DNA from: Alteromonas sp. MMG017
GTDB lineage: Bacteria; Pseudomonadota; Gammaproteobacteria; Enterobacterales; Alteromonadaceae
Reading direction: 5' to 3'
Length of the DNA stretch: 64,000 nucleotides
NCBI RefSeq assembly: GCF_018100795.1
Contig: NZ_JAGJDY010000006.1
Coordinates: 248,001-312,000 of the forward strand
The position numbers were made by a program, and so were the translations under genes. Below, piece by piece: positions 35,724 through 45,075 of the stretch; position 1 is the stretch's first letter, and every line of letters begins with the position of its first letter. The notes under the pieces were generated by a model. The model was not told the DNA's origin and made no database searches. It saw nothing but the letters and a program-made list of their open reading frames with translations.

Positions 35724-36533
35724 TTATAGGGATAGCAATTGAGTTAGCATTTCGTTCCAGCCTTCTGGGCCATGCAACGTGCTGGTATAAACCTCGTCTT
35801 TTTTAACGGAAGGCGGAGGATTTACCGGAGATAAAATTCGTATTGCGATATGTGCTGCTTCAAGCATAGCAATATCGTTTTTTCCATCACCAAGGGCGAT
35901 GGTTTTAACATGACATTCATGTTGTCTTTGGTATTCAGCCGCTAGCCATTTAAGCGCTTGGCCTTTGTCGCAATTGCCAGATACATGGATAAATCGCCCG
36001 CCTTCTAGAGGATAAGCGCCACGCTCTTTCACTGCCGCGATAAATTTTTGTTTGTTTTCATCAGAACCTGTCCAAAGTACAGGTTCGCCAAATTGACGTT
36101 TAGCTGCTAGTGCGGCAGACGCTTCATCTAAGCCAGTACTGCTTTGAATTTCTTCTAAACTCATTTGCGAAAACTGTTTGAACTCACCTTCAAAATCCGC
36201 TTTGATTTTATCCAGCAGTTTAATCCAGTAGTTTTTATTAGATATAAAAGATTTACACCAATAGCCATCTACCCATACGGTCCCACTAGGTTTCTTTTTG
36301 AAAAAGCCATGTGGAATAAATATCGCTGCACCGTTTTCAATGATAAATGGTCCAGTAAGACCAATTTTTTCTCGTAAAGGCTGTAGCTCGGCAAAGGTTT
36401 TACTGGTGGTTGGAATAACGGGTATATCTCGTGACTCTAACGCTGTTAAAGCAGGTTTCGCCGCCTCAAAGGAGTAAGTATGGTGGTCTAACAGCGTGCC
36501 GTCCATATCGGTGAAAACGAGCGTTCTTGTCAT
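35724..36533 (-). CDS. HAD phosphatase, mannosyl/glucosyl-3-phosphoglycerate phosphatase type
   Basis: 269 residues. DxDxT motif FTDMDGTLLD (D9, D11) is the phosphotransfer site, TTSKTFAEL carries the second HAD motif, and GDGKNDIAMLEAA the acidic motif IV. The insertion with GPFIIENGAAIFIP and the C2-type cap match the MpgP/GpgP subfamily, which removes phosphate from mannosyl- or glucosyl-3-phosphoglycerate. Next to the synthase, glucosylglycerate-3-phosphate is the likely substrate. Its ATG overlaps the TAA of the upstream kinase gene by one base. Confidence 0.88.
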   Translation of the reverse strand: MTRTLVFTDMDGTLLDHHTYSFEAAKPALTALESRDIPVIPTTSKTFAELQPLREKIGLTGPFIIENGAAIFIPHGFFKKKPSGTVWVDGYWCKSFISNKNYWIKLLDKIKADFEGEFKQFSQMSLEEIQSSTGLDEASAALAAKRQFGEPVLWTGSDENKQKFIAAVKERGAYPLEGGRFIHVSGNCDKGQALKWLAAEYQRQHECHVKTIALGDGKNDIAMLEAAHIAIRILSPVNPPPSVKKDEVYTSTLHGPEGWNEMLTQLLSL

Positions 36534-37414
36534 TATTTTACTTCCTCGCCTGTTATAGTTCTTGTTTCATCTAGCGAATACACAGTGTCACAATTTGTTG
36601 GCAATGTTTTAAGTGCATGCTCGGTGAGTCGTTGGTAATTCTGAATAAACTGCGCGACTTGTTCATCGGACATTACCCCTGTAGAAGCACCCTGGGTTGC
36701 TGCAGCAAGTTTATGTTCTTGCTCTAACCGCCAGCGATAAACACATTCAAACGAGGGGGCTTTTAACATAACCCGATAATCGATTTGATCAAACAAGCTT
36801 TGGTAGTCATTTGATAATTCAGTATTAACAAACGAACGCCAAATACCAAGTGGATCTTGGTTTTCTTCTAAACTATTTATGGGTTGCTTCAAATCGGTAG
36901 CGTTTTGTGGCGTCACACCAACACACCATCCTTCCAAAATAATGATATCTGGTGGCGCAGAAATAACGGGCCACTGATTAACAGGGAAGGGATCGTCTAT
37001 GGCTTTATTGAAACGGGGAAGGGCAACTTGACCACTGCCTTTAAGCTGCTTAAACGTATCAAGCGCTAAAGGCATATTGTGTGTACCTGGGACACCTCTG
37101 GTTGCAAGAAGCGGGTGAACTTTTATCGACAGCGCATTTCGCTGCGACTTATCTAAATAAAAGTCGTCAATAGAAAGGCAAACCACTTTTTTGGCGTAAA
37201 TGCTGGTTAAATACGCACTAATAAAATCAGTAAGCGTAGATTTTCCCGAACCTTGGCAGCCGTTAATTCCGACCACCAATGGGGCTTTGCTTGAATTCTC
37301 CGCACTCTCTTGGTGCTTAACTAACCGTTCGCATAATGGAATGAACCATTTTTGTGCAGTGTCCGCATACGTACTTGGTAGCTGATGTGTCTTTAAAAAC
37401 CCATGTATGTCCAT
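36533..37414 (-). CDS. P-loop kinase of the D-glycerate 3-kinase (GLYK) type
   Basis: 293 residues. P-loop GCQGSGKST (52-60) follows PLVVGIN; CLSIDDFYLDKSQRNALSIKVHPLLATRGVPGTHNMPL and the lid-like YRWRLEQEHKLAA region identify the plant-type/YggC-like glycerate kinase branch of the uridine-kinase fold. Such enzymes phosphorylate D-glycerate to 3-phosphoglycerate with ATP. That fits the operon: it would recycle glycerate released by the phosphorylase. It is first gene of the operon, and the promoter must lie in 37415-37509. Confidence 0.83.
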   Translation of the reverse strand: MDIHGFLKTHQLPSTYADTAQKWFIPLCERLVKHQESAENSSKAPLVVGINGCQGSGKSTLTDFISAYLTSIYAKKVVCLSIDDFYLDKSQRNALSIKVHPLLATRGVPGTHNMPLALDTFKQLKGSGQVALPRFNKAIDDPFPVNQWPVISAPPDIIILEGWCVGVTPQNATDLKQPINSLEENQDPLGIWRSFVNTELSNDYQSLFDQIDYRVMLKAPSFECVYRWRLEQEHKLAAATQGASTGVMSDEQVAQFIQNYQRLTEHALKTLPTNCDTVYSLDETRTITGEEVK

Positions 37415-37509
37415 GTTGCAACCCTATTAAATGCAGAATACGTACATCATGGGGAATATAGGTTACAACATTTATGCCAACATCACGGTTGCATTACATA
37501 GGGCTGAAC

Positions 37510-38514
37510 TTATTTACGATTCGCGACAATCACGGCTCGTTGTGGTGCAGGATACCCCTCAATGGTGCGAGTAATATCTTCAGGGTCGAGAAAATCTTTC
37601 AATGACTGCCCCTCAATCCATTCAGTAGCACGTTGTTCATCTAAGGTGGTGAAGTTTTTATCAACGACGCGAATGTTTTCAAACCCAAGTCGCTCTAGCC
37701 ATACTGTTAATGCATCTGTGCTGGGCAAAAACCACACGTTGCGCATTTGTGCATAGCGTTCGCCCGCCATTAATACGGTTTGCGCATCGCCATCTACCAC
37801 CAAGGTTTCTAATACTAGCTCTCCACCTTTTCGCAGTTGATGTTTCAGCTGGGTAAGAAACTGAATAGGATCTTTGCGATGATACAGGACGCCCATAGAA
37901 AAAACGGTATCAAACGCGTTCAACGGCTGCATCTGCTCAATACCTAGTGGTAAGAAGTGAATGCGATTGTCAGGTATAAAGTGTTTGATAGCCTGAAATT
38001 GAATGAGAAAAAGCTGGGTGGGGTCAATACCTACCACGCGAGACGCATCATTCCCTAGCATGCGCCACATGTGGTAGCCGCTACCACAGCCCACATCAAG
38101 TACAGTTCTGTTTTTAAGCGGCGATATATGCGGGGCAACCCTGTCCCATTTCCAATCTGAACGCCATTCGGTATTAACGTGAATATCGTGTATATGAAAA
38201 GGGCCTTTGCGCCACGGCATAAACTGATGCAGTAAGCCTAAGATTTTCTTTTGGGTATATTGGTCTATATCATCCGCTGTACCCACTCGAACTTCATCAA
38301 CAAGCGTCGTGGACGACGGTGTCGTCGTTGGGATTTTTGCAAGTAGGCGACACCATTTGTCGAATTCACCGTGTTTTTGACTTTTTTGCCATTCATCCAT
38401 TTGCGCGGGCAGTGTTTGTAGCCAATGGGCTAATGGCGTATCTAAAATAGATTTGTAGCAGTCGTTAAACCACGCTGATTCTGGTTTCGTCATATTCTTC
38501 TCGGTGTTCTTCAT
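37510..38514 (-). CDS. cmoB: tRNA U34 carboxymethyltransferase
   Basis: 334 residues, aligned with E. coli CmoB over almost its whole length. FMPWRKGPFHIHDIHVNTEWRSDWKWDRV precedes the SAM-type site VLDVGCGSGYHMWRM (about 145-160), then GIDPTQLFLIQF and FDTVFSMGVLYHRKDP; the end is EGYPAPQRAVIVANRK. It carries the carboxymethyl group from carboxy-SAM to hydroxyuridine-34 in tRNA. Starts at 38514 or the internal Met 8 (38493) are both possible. It is downstream of cmoA in the same direction. Confidence 0.95.
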   Translation of the reverse strand: MKNTEKNMTKPESAWFNDCYKSILDTPLAHWLQTLPAQMDEWQKSQKHGEFDKWCRLLAKIPTTTPSSTTLVDEVRVGTADDIDQYTQKKILGLLHQFMPWRKGPFHIHDIHVNTEWRSDWKWDRVAPHISPLKNRTVLDVGCGSGYHMWRMLGNDASRVVGIDPTQLFLIQFQAIKHFIPDNRIHFLPLGIEQMQPLNAFDTVFSMGVLYHRKDPIQFLTQLKHQLRKGGELVLETLVVDGDAQTVLMAGERYAQMRNVWFLPSTDALTVWLERLGFENIRVVDKNFTTLDEQRATEWIEGQSLKDFLDPEDITRTIEGYPAPQRAVIVANRK

Positions 38515-38515
38515 T

Positions 38516-38546
38516 GTGAGTCACAGTGTTTTAAAATGTGACTCAC
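38516..38546. repeat. 10-bp inverted repeat between cmoA and cmoB
   Basis: gtgagtcaca - 11 nt - tgtgactcac, immediately before the cmoB start codon. It could form a hairpin in a cmoAB transcript that covers the cmoB ribosome-binding region. Confidence 0.55.
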
Positions 38547-38625
38547 ACTGTTCTTAATGCTAAATCACGGGATGCTAATTATAAGTGTTCGTAGGGTATT
38601 AATACCCTCTTAACCGCACTGCCAA

Positions 38626-39354
38626 CTACTTTATTGCAACTAGCGACGTAAAGTTAAAGCACTTAAACCACATCACTACATCTTTAAAGCCAACGGATTT
38701 TAATCGGGTTTCGTGTTCGCTGAAGGTATCGGTCAGCATTACGTTCTCAATGGCGGCCCGTTTTTGGCTTACTTCTAATTCACTATAACCATTGTCACGC
38801 TTAAATTGGTGGTGCAGGTCTATCAATAGTTCATTGCCAGCCATGGTGGGGTGTTTAATTTTTTCTGAAAGAATTAACACGCCACCTTCGTTCAAACCAT
38901 CGTAAATTTGTTTTAATAGTGCTTCTCTATCGGCAGGCGGAATAAATTGTAATGTGAAATTCATGACGACCATAGAAGCGTTTTCTATTTGGGTATCTTG
39001 GGCATTTTGCTGAACAATGGTAATTGGGTTTGGTAGATTGAAGGCTTGAACCATTCTTCTACAACGGTCAACCATGGCATCCGAACTGTCTATACCAATT
39101 ATTTCACACGGCAAATCTTGAGTGGCCCGTGCAATTGAAAAACTTGCTGCACCCAGTGAACAACCAAGGTCATACACCCTCGTATTTGGTTGTACTTTTG
39201 TTTTGGCCAATTCGCCAATAGTATGAACAATAGTTTCATAACCTGGCACCGAGCGTTGGATCATATCGGGAAAAACGTCAACTACTGACTCATCGAAGGT
39301 AAAATCTGCTACCTTTTTAAGAGGGTTTGCATAAAGTCTGTCGTGTTTTTGCAC
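38626..39354 (-). CDS. cmoA: Carboxy-S-adenosyl-L-methionine synthase
   Basis: 242 residues. FDESVVDVFPDMIQRSVPGYE is the CmoA signature, VYDLGCSLGAASFSIAR the SAM site (about 60-76), and VVMNFTLQFIPPADR, LSEKIK and HHQFKRDNGYSELEVSQKR complete the family pattern. It converts SAM and prephenate to carboxy-SAM, the donor used by CmoB. The cmoB gene follows 111 bp downstream with a hairpin between them. Confidence 0.96.
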   Translation of the reverse strand: MQKHDRLYANPLKKVADFTFDESVVDVFPDMIQRSVPGYETIVHTIGELAKTKVQPNTRVYDLGCSLGAASFSIARATQDLPCEIIGIDSSDAMVDRCRRMVQAFNLPNPITIVQQNAQDTQIENASMVVMNFTLQFIPPADREALLKQIYDGLNEGGVLILSEKIKHPTMAGNELLIDLHHQFKRDNGYSELEVSQKRAAIENVMLTDTFSEHETRLKSVGFKDVVMWFKCFNFTSLVAIK

Positions 39355-39530
39355 AAAATGTACTCAGCTAGCTGGAATTTGGTCGGCAATTTTACCCTCA
39401 CAAACAGAAATGCCAATGGAAAACAGTAAAAAAATCAAATAAAGCGGTGATTTTTAACGAATAGGGCTTTTAGAATTAAATCGAAAGTATTAACCTAGAG
39501 ATATAAGAACTAAAGGAAGCAACAACGCTA

Positions 39531-40166
39531 ATGACAAGAATTCTTGTAGCAGATGATCATCCATTGTTTCGTGAAGCACTCAGCGGAGCGCTAGGCCCTT
39601 ATTTTGAAAACGCGCAGATTCTTGAAGCTGGAAGCCTTGATGCTGCGCTAGCCATTTTAAATGAATACGATGGCATAGAGTTGGTCTTACTTGATTTAAA
39701 TATGCCAGGCGGTGAATACTTTAATGGCATCATTACCTTGCGTGAACAATATCCTAATATTCCTATCGGCGTAGTGTCTGGTAGTGACACGGTGGAAGTG
39801 GTTGCACAAGTAATGAGCTTAGGTGCTCAAGGCTTTATCCCTAAGGTGTCAGCAACACGTGAAATGGCACAAGCCATTGTTGATATCATTGCGGGTAAAA
39901 AATGGCTTCCTGAAGGTATGGAAGAAGAGCTTGAGAAAGTAGACGATGAATTGAAGTTGTTGCTTCAACGATTCAGAGAGCTTACGCCTAAACAAATTCA
40001 AGTATTGTCATTCCTACGTGCAGGCTTAATGAACAAGCAAATTGCTCACGAAATGAATGTAACAGAAGCGACGATTAAGGCGCATATCAGCGCAATTCTA
40101 CGTAAACTTGAAATCAACACCCGTACGCAAGCGGTGTTGTTAATGGATAAGCTTCAACTTAGCTAA
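39531..40166 (+). CDS. Response regulator with LuxR/NarL-type HTH
   Basis: 211 residues. The receiver domain (1-120) has the acidic pair D8/D9 in LVADDHPLF, phospho-acceptor D55 in VLLDLNMPG, the switch Ser in GVVSGSD and Lys in FIPKVSA. The LuxR DNA-binding domain follows at about 148-208 (LTPKQIQVLSFLRAGLMNKQIAHEMNVTEATIKAHISAILRKLEI). No histidine kinase is adjacent, so it is an orphan in this window. A strong terminator follows. Confidence 0.93.
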   Translation: MTRILVADDHPLFREALSGALGPYFENAQILEAGSLDAALAILNEYDGIELVLLDLNMPGGEYFNGIITLREQYPNIPIGVVSGSDTVEVVAQVMSLGAQGFIPKVSATREMAQAIVDIIAGKKWLPEGMEEELEKVDDELKLLLQRFRELTPKQIQVLSFLRAGLMNKQIAHEMNVTEATIKAHISAILRKLEINTRTQAVLLMDKLQLS

Positions 40167-40207
40167 AGCTTCGGCCTGGCTAGGGTTATAAACAAGTTCT
40201 ACAAATT

Positions 40208-40245
40208 AAAAAAAGCCGGTGTTTTAAATAACACCGGCTTTTTTG
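40208..40245. terminator. Bidirectional intrinsic terminator
   Basis: aaaaaagccggtgtt / aacaccggctttttt hairpin between convergent genes. Confidence 0.93.
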
Positions 40246-40283
40246 TTTCTGCTGCCATTGCCGCAATTTTTAAAAGTGATAGC

Positions 40284-40835
40284 TCACTGTTGCATTGGGG
40301 TAATTTCACCATTTTCGGTAACGATGCCGAGCCCCTTATCGGGTACTTCACCATATGGTTTCTTTTGTGCATCACCACTTAGTTTAGTGATATAAATCGC
40401 CCAGTATTCTATGTGTGGCGTTTTATAATCTTTAAAAAAGGCGACGCCAATTTCATTTTGTTCAGCATAAAAAGGAATTTCACCCAGCAAATGCTGTTTG
40501 TGAGAGAACGAACTTTTTAATGCGTGCCACACCTTTTTTGCGGTTTGATAGCCGCCAGCCAATGCCTCAACCTGATTACTCATAGCATCGCCGTAATAGG
40601 AAGGCAGTGTTAACCCTGCGTTTCGCAAACGGGTGTTAGGGCTGCCATTTAAGAAATGCGACACTAAGCCTTCTTCTGCCATGTCTTTTGCCTTTTGTTC
40701 AGCAATGGCAACTAAGGTGGGGTTACAGTGAATTTGGGGGCGTGCTTGGTTTTTATCATTCACAATAAGCCTGGCAAGTTTTTGGGCTTGTTCTGAATTA
40801 CCACACTGAAAAGTGTCAGAAGGTAATGAAACCAT
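40284..40835 (-). CDS. CAP-domain (SCP/PR1-like) protein with unplaced start
   Basis: At least 183 residues. EQAQKLARLIVNDKNQARPQIHCNPTLVAIAEQKAKDMAEEG and SHFLNGSPNTRLRNAG are CAP-superfamily hallmarks, and KQHLLGEIPFYAEQNEIGVAFFKD and EYWAIYITK form the second half. The in-frame sequence above ATG 40835 encodes a good signal peptide (IKPTAILWLAFLLTAPAHA) with no ATG, GTG or TTG in that frame. ATG 40911 would fit only if one C (40908) were removed. The native product is therefore probably secreted, and either a frameshift or a rare start is involved. It follows fadE. Confidence 0.78.
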   Translation of the reverse strand: MVSLPSDTFQCGNSEQAQKLARLIVNDKNQARPQIHCNPTLVAIAEQKAKDMAEEGLVSHFLNGSPNTRLRNAGLTLPSYYGDAMSNQVEALAGGYQTAKKVWHALKSSFSHKQHLLGEIPFYAEQNEIGVAFFKDYKTPHIEYWAIYITKLSGDAQKKPYGEVPDKGLGIVTENGEITPMQQ

Positions 40836-40911
40836 CGGGTACTGCGATTCAGCATGAGCAGGTGCAGTCAGTAGAAAAGCTAACCATAAAATAGCAGTGG
40901 GTTTGATGCAT

Positions 40912-40942
40912 AAAAAAAGGCCGCCGAAGCGGCCCTTTTTAG
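40912..40942 (-). terminator. Intrinsic terminator of fadE
   Basis: On the minus strand GGCCGC - TTCG - GCGGCC with a UUCG loop and a seven-base T run. Confidence 0.92.
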
Positions 40943-40953
40943 GGAGGATTAAG

Positions 40954-43416
40954 CTAAGCAGCTTTGCCTCCTCGTTTCTTCATTTCGCTAGAAGAGTTTA
41001 CTTTAGCCACTAATTCTTCGTGGTCGAAATCGTCCACGTTAATGGTTCTTAGTCTTCCTGCTTCTGTACGGCGAAGTAAATCAGCTTCTTCTTCGTTAAT
41101 GATGTCTTCACTAAGCGCTTCATCTGCTAACGCCGCTAAACGTGTGAAAGGCAGTTTCGCTTTCTTATGTTTGCAAATGCGTTCGAAGATTGGCTCGGCT
41201 GCTAATACATCATCAAGCGTCTGTTCTAAGTCTCCGAACAAGTTACCTTCTTCACGAGAAAGGTACTGACCATAACCTAAACGACTACGTGCGCTACAAG
41301 GGGTCTGTAGCATTTGTGCAATAGCATGCTCGGTTTTATCAGAAGGCTTACCAACACGACGACCAAACGGAATAACAAGGCCACGAAGTACAACACCAAT
41401 GGCTTTGTTAGGGAAGTTCGCTAAGAAGTCATCAATGGCTGTTTCAATGTCATGCAACGTGTTTTGCATTGCCCAATGAAGTAGCGGTAAGTCTTCTTTT
41501 AAGCGACCATCTTCGTCAAAACGCTTCAATGTAGTACTACCTAGGTACAAGCCACTTAAGATATCGCCTAAGCGTGCAGATAAACGCTCACGACGTTTTA
41601 AGTCGCCGCCTAACACACCCATAGAAACATCGGTAAGTAACGCTAGGTTTGCACTGTAGCCTTGCAACAGCTTGTAGTAGTGAGCGGTTTCGTCAGTGAA
41701 AGGTGCACTGCTAAATACGCCGCTAGTTAGTGAAAACCAAACACTACGAACTGTATTTGAAATGGCAAAACCAATATGCCCAAATACGGCTTTATCAAAT
41801 GCGCTAATGCTTTCTTTCTTATCTTCAATTGACGCCGCTTGAATTTCTTTCAACACGAAAGGGTGGCAACGCATTGCGCCTTGACCGAATATCATCATGT
41901 TACGAGTAAGAATGTTCGCGCCTTCAACAGTAATTGACACTGGAACACCTTGGTAACCACGGCCCAAATAGTTATTTGGCCCAAGCATTACGCCCTTACC
42001 GCCATGAACGTCCATCGAATCATTAATGATTTGACGCATCTTTTCGGTAAGGTGATATTTACAGATTGCCGATATCACAGATGGCTTCTCACCTAAATCA
42101 ACACCTACTGTTGAAAAGCGTGTTACGCCATCCATCAAGTATGCATTACCACCAATACGGGCTAGCATTTCTTCTACGCCTTCCATATGGCCAACAGGCA
42201 TACGGAACTGACGGCGAATACGTGCGTAAGCACCAGTTGCCAATGAAACAGACTTAGCACCACCTGCAGCAGAAGACGGCAGGGTAATACAACGGCCTAC
42301 TGACAAACATTCAACCAGCATACGCCAGCCTCTACCTGCCATCGCTGGACCACCGATGATGTAATCGATTGGAACGAAAATCTCGTTACCGCGAATAGGT
42401 CCATTTTGGAAAGGGGTATTCAGCGGGAAGTGACGACGACCAATTTCTAGGCCCTTTGTATCGCGAGGAATAAGTGCACAAGTAATACCTGGCTCTTTAT
42501 TGTCACTTAATAAACCGTCTGGATCTTGAAGTTTAAACGCTAGACCAATTACCGTAGCTACTGGCGCAAGGGTAATATAACGCTTGTCGAAAGTTAGGCG
42601 CATACCTAGCACTTCTTCACCGTTCCATTCGCCTTTACATACCACACCGACATCAGGAATCGCGCCAGCATCTGAACCTGCTTCAGGGCCAGTTAATGCA
42701 AAACAAGGCACTTCTTGGCCTGCCGCTAGGCGCGGTAAGTAATGGTCTTGTTGTTCTTTTGTTCCATAGTGCTGAAGTAGTTCGCCTGGGCCTAACGAGT
42801 TAGGAACACCAACCGTACTTGAAAGTACTGCGCTAACACCAGCAAGCTTTTGAAGAACGCGAGACTGTGCGAACGCTGAGAACGCTAAGCCGCCGTATTC
42901 TTTTTTGATGATCATGGCAAAGAACTTATGTTCTTTAAGGAATGCCCAAATTTCAGGTGATAAATCGGCATCTTTATGGTTAATTTGCCATTCATCTACC
43001 ATTGAACATACTTCTTCAACCGGCCCGTCAAGGAACGCTTGTTCCTCAGCCGTTAAGCGGCCTTTTGGAATACGGTGAAGTTTTTCCCAATCAGGCTTAC
43101 CACTGAAAATATCACCGTCCCACCATACTGTACCTGCATCGATTGCTTCTTGTTCGGTGCTAGACATTTCTGGCATTACCTTTCGGTAAAACGCTAATAG
43201 TTTCTTAGTGATGTGTTGCTGACGAATATTAGAAAGGGTAAACGGCAGCGTAAGTGCTAGGAATACAATCCAACCAAGTAAACCAATATCGCCGAACAGA
43301 GTCCCTAAAATCATGACTCCACCAGCAATACACACTGCTGTTACTAAGCTGGTACGTTGATAGCTGGCAACAGCCAAAGCTAACACTACCAGTAAAAACC
43401 AAATAAAATCTGCCAT
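40954..43416 (-). CDS. fadE: Acyl-CoA dehydrogenase FadE
   Basis: 820 residues, the long membrane-associated form (E. coli FadE is of similar length). Hydrophobic N-terminal segments occur at about 2-25 and 40-62. The dehydrogenase core follows: [41 protein letters not shown] near 239-255, [45 protein letters not shown], then the extra C-terminal domain. It performs the first oxidation of fatty-acid degradation. A FadR-like site lies about 90 bp upstream, pointing to repression in the absence of fatty acids. Confidence 0.95.
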   Translation of the reverse strand: MADFIWFLLVVLALAVASYQRTSLVTAVCIAGGVMILGTLFGDIGLLGWIVFLALTLPFTLSNIRQQHITKKLLAFYRKVMPEMSSTEQEAIDAGTVWWDGDIFSGKPDWEKLHRIPKGRLTAEEQAFLDGPVEEVCSMVDEWQINHKDADLSPEIWAFLKEHKFFAMIIKKEYGGLAFSAFAQSRVLQKLAGVSAVLSSTVGVPNSLGPGELLQHYGTKEQQDHYLPRLAAGQEVPCFALTGPEAGSDAGAIPDVGVVCKGEWNGEEVLGMRLTFDKRYITLAPVATVIGLAFKLQDPDGLLSDNKEPGITCALIPRDTKGLEIGRRHFPLNTPFQNGPIRGNEIFVPIDYIIGGPAMAGRGWRMLVECLSVGRCITLPSSAAGGAKSVSLATGAYARIRRQFRMPVGHMEGVEEMLARIGGNAYLMDGVTRFSTVGVDLGEKPSVISAICKYHLTEKMRQIINDSMDVHGGKGVMLGPNNYLGRGYQGVPVSITVEGANILTRNMMIFGQGAMRCHPFVLKEIQAASIEDKKESISAFDKAVFGHIGFAISNTVRSVWFSLTSGVFSSAPFTDETAHYYKLLQGYSANLALLTDVSMGVLGGDLKRRERLSARLGDILSGLYLGSTTLKRFDEDGRLKEDLPLLHWAMQNTLHDIETAIDDFLANFPNKAIGVVLRGLVIPFGRRVGKPSDKTEHAIAQMLQTPCSARSRLGYGQYLSREEGNLFGDLEQTLDDVLAAEPIFERICKHKKAKLPFTRLAALADEALSEDIINEEEADLLRRTEAGRLRTINVDDFDHEELVAKVNSSSEMKKRGGKAA

Positions 43417-43501
43417 ACTTCGCTCCTGAGAAGGCGTTAAATGTAACGCTAATCGTTCCTCTTATTTTGGTTCATGACGCAAGATTCTGCGCAGTTATCA
43501 A

Positions 43502-43520
43502 ATTGAGGTCAGACCAGCAT
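43502..43520 (-). promoter_or_regulatory. Candidate FadR operator of fadE
   Basis: On the minus strand atgctggtctgacctcaat contains the FadR core CTGGTC-N-GACC (consensus TGGTCNGACCA), about 90-105 bp ahead of the fadE start codon. The core GGTCAGACC is a perfect GGTC-N-GACC dyad. Confidence 0.6.
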
Positions 43521-43669
43521 GGGTTAAACCTATTATTTAATGGCCCAAAGATCAAGATTTTTACATGAATTTTGCATTAAAACTAACGCTTATAGTTTGC
43601 GCTAGCACGCTATAGCTATGGGCTAGCAGCTAGGTTGGGTGAAACGGTCAAATAATGAAAATAGAAAAG

Positions 43670-43704
43670 AAAAATGGAAATAGGCGGGCAGTTCCCCGCC
43701 TATT
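43670..43704 (-). terminator. Terminator of the purM-purN-DUF3108 unit
   Basis: AATAGGCGGG / CCCGCCTATT hairpin with a 6-nt loop. A T-rich run follows on the minus strand. Confidence 0.8.
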
Positions 43705-43721
43705 GAAGGTGTAACTTAAAG

Positions 43722-44438
43722 TTACTCGCTGGTGTAAGACTTCAACTTAATGTCGCCTTGCTCTTCACCATCTTTAAATTGCTGCAATCGCACTAGGGTA
43801 TAGTTTAATGATGGAGCAAACCACGCGAAGGTTTCGCGAGTTTTAGAATCACGAATAAGTTTCACTTTCACCGTGTCAAAATCACCGTAAGGTAATGATA
43901 ATTTTTCATTACCCACTACTTCTACACCGTAGGTACGTAACTCACCGCGATAGTTAACAAAGTCGTAAGTCAGGTTCGTTTCGCCAGATGCTAATTGATT
44001 TGCCAGGTCTACACGGTAAATTTGGTTGTCGAACTGACCGTTCCAAACAAACTCGTCGCCATCCTCTACCGCTATTTTGCCGCCGTTACCGGTATTGAAA
44101 TTAACGGTGAGCTTCTTATCTGGCCCTGTACCTGTGCGAGTATAATGATATTCGATAGGTAAAACGCTGCTATCTTCTACTTTAAAAATAGAGTGCTCGT
44201 AGCGCTTGTCAGATAAAAAGAATTTAGAAACTTTGGAAGAGTAGGTGAGGGAATATTGTGTATTACTTAGCGCTTCAAGCTTAATGCGAGCTTCGCCCAC
44301 ATCATCGCCCCACTTGTAAGCAGTATAAACTGCCTCGTAGGGTTGAAGTTTACTTTCTGTTGCATCGGCCGCGTGGGCGCCAGCGCCCACAAAAGCCATT
44401 AATATTGCTGCTACAAAGCGGCGTTTACTCGTTTGCAT
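43722..44438 (-). CDS. Exported DUF3108 domain protein
   Basis: About 238 residues. The signal peptide ([23 protein letters not shown]) ends near residue 23. The rest matches DUF3108: LQPYEAVYTAYKWGDDVGEARIKLE, KRYEHSIFKVEDSSVLPIEYHYTR, DFDTVKVKLIRDSKTRETFAWFAPSLNYTLVRLQQFKDGEEQGDIKL. It is a periplasmic beta-rich protein of unknown role. It follows purN with an overlap of 14 bases from ATG 44438 (41 bases from the alternative ATG at 44465), so it is probably translated from the pur transcript. Confidence 0.88.
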   Translation of the reverse strand: MQTSKRRFVAAILMAFVGAGAHAADATESKLQPYEAVYTAYKWGDDVGEARIKLEALSNTQYSLTYSSKVSKFFLSDKRYEHSIFKVEDSSVLPIEYHYTRTGTGPDKKLTVNFNTGNGGKIAVEDGDEFVWNGQFDNQIYRVDLANQLASGETNLTYDFVNYRGELRTYGVEVVGNEKLSLPYGDFDTVKVKLIRDSKTRETFAWFAPSLNYTLVRLQQFKDGEEQGDIKLKSYTSE

Positions 44439-45075
44439 AACCCGATTCTGGGAGTTCTTGCTCATCTAGGATAGCCTTATTATTTACCATCTTAAGTCGC
44501 CCCGCACTGAACCAAGAAAGCACTAATGGGTATATGCGACGCTCCTGTTCTTGAACACGATCTGCTAAGTCTACCGCAGTGTCATCTTCGAAAACCGGCA
44601 CGCGGCTTTGAATAATGACTGGGCCGCCATCTAATTCAGGCGTCACAAAGTGCACGCTTACGCCGTGTTCTTCGTCGCCGTTATCGATGGCTTGCTGATG
44701 CGTATTCAACCCTTTGTATTTGGGCAATAAAGATGGATGAATGTTCACTAATTTTCCAGAAAAAGTATTTACAAACTCAGGCGTTAGGATACGCATGAAG
44801 CCAGCAAGTACAATATAGTCTGGGTTTAATGATTCAATTTCAGCTTGCAATGCCTTGTCGTAGCTTTCGCGACTGTCGTGCTGCATGTGGTCTAGGCTTA
44901 TTGCCGTAATGCCGGCCTCTTGCGCACGGGTTAAACCGTACGCATTTGGGCGGTTACTAATAACACCACAGATTTCAGCATCGAGCTTTTCAGCGCTGAT
45001 GTTATCAATAATGGCTTGTAGGTTACTGCCGTTACCTGAAATTAAAACGCAAAGTTTGGTTGATGGAGTGCTCAC
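44425..45075 (-). CDS. purN: Phosphoribosylglycinamide formyltransferase
   Basis: 216 residues. [17 protein letters not shown] is the N-terminal phosphate-binding start; the catalytic Asn/His block is [25 protein letters not shown] and the Asp is in [15 protein letters not shown]. Full length. It uses 10-formyl-tetrahydrofolate to formylate GAR in purine synthesis. ATGA overlap with purM (4 bases) shows a coupled purMN operon. Confidence 0.96.
   Translation of the reverse strand: MSTPSTKLCVLISGNGSNLQAIIDNISAEKLDAEICGVISNRPNAYGLTRAQEAGITAISLDHMQHDSRESYDKALQAEIESLNPDYIVLAGFMRILTPEFVNTFSGKLVNIHPSLLPKYKGLNTHQQAIDNGDEEHGVSVHFVTPELDGGPVIIQSRVPVFEDDTAVDLADRVQEQERRIYPLVLSWFSAGRLKMVNNKAILDEQELPESGYANE

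Larger units (their letters stand above)
43417..43721. other. Intergenic region between fadE and the DUF3108 gene
   Basis: 305 bases. They hold the candidate FadR site at 43502-43520, a GCTAGC-rich stretch near 43600-43632 and the terminator of the DUF3108 gene at 43670-43704. No coding frame is supported. Confidence 0.6.

Noticed and set aside
37415-37509. Imperfect inverted repeat before the glucosylglycerate operon
   Set aside because: Arms gttgcaaccctat and ataggttacaac have several mismatches and a long loop; not distinctive.
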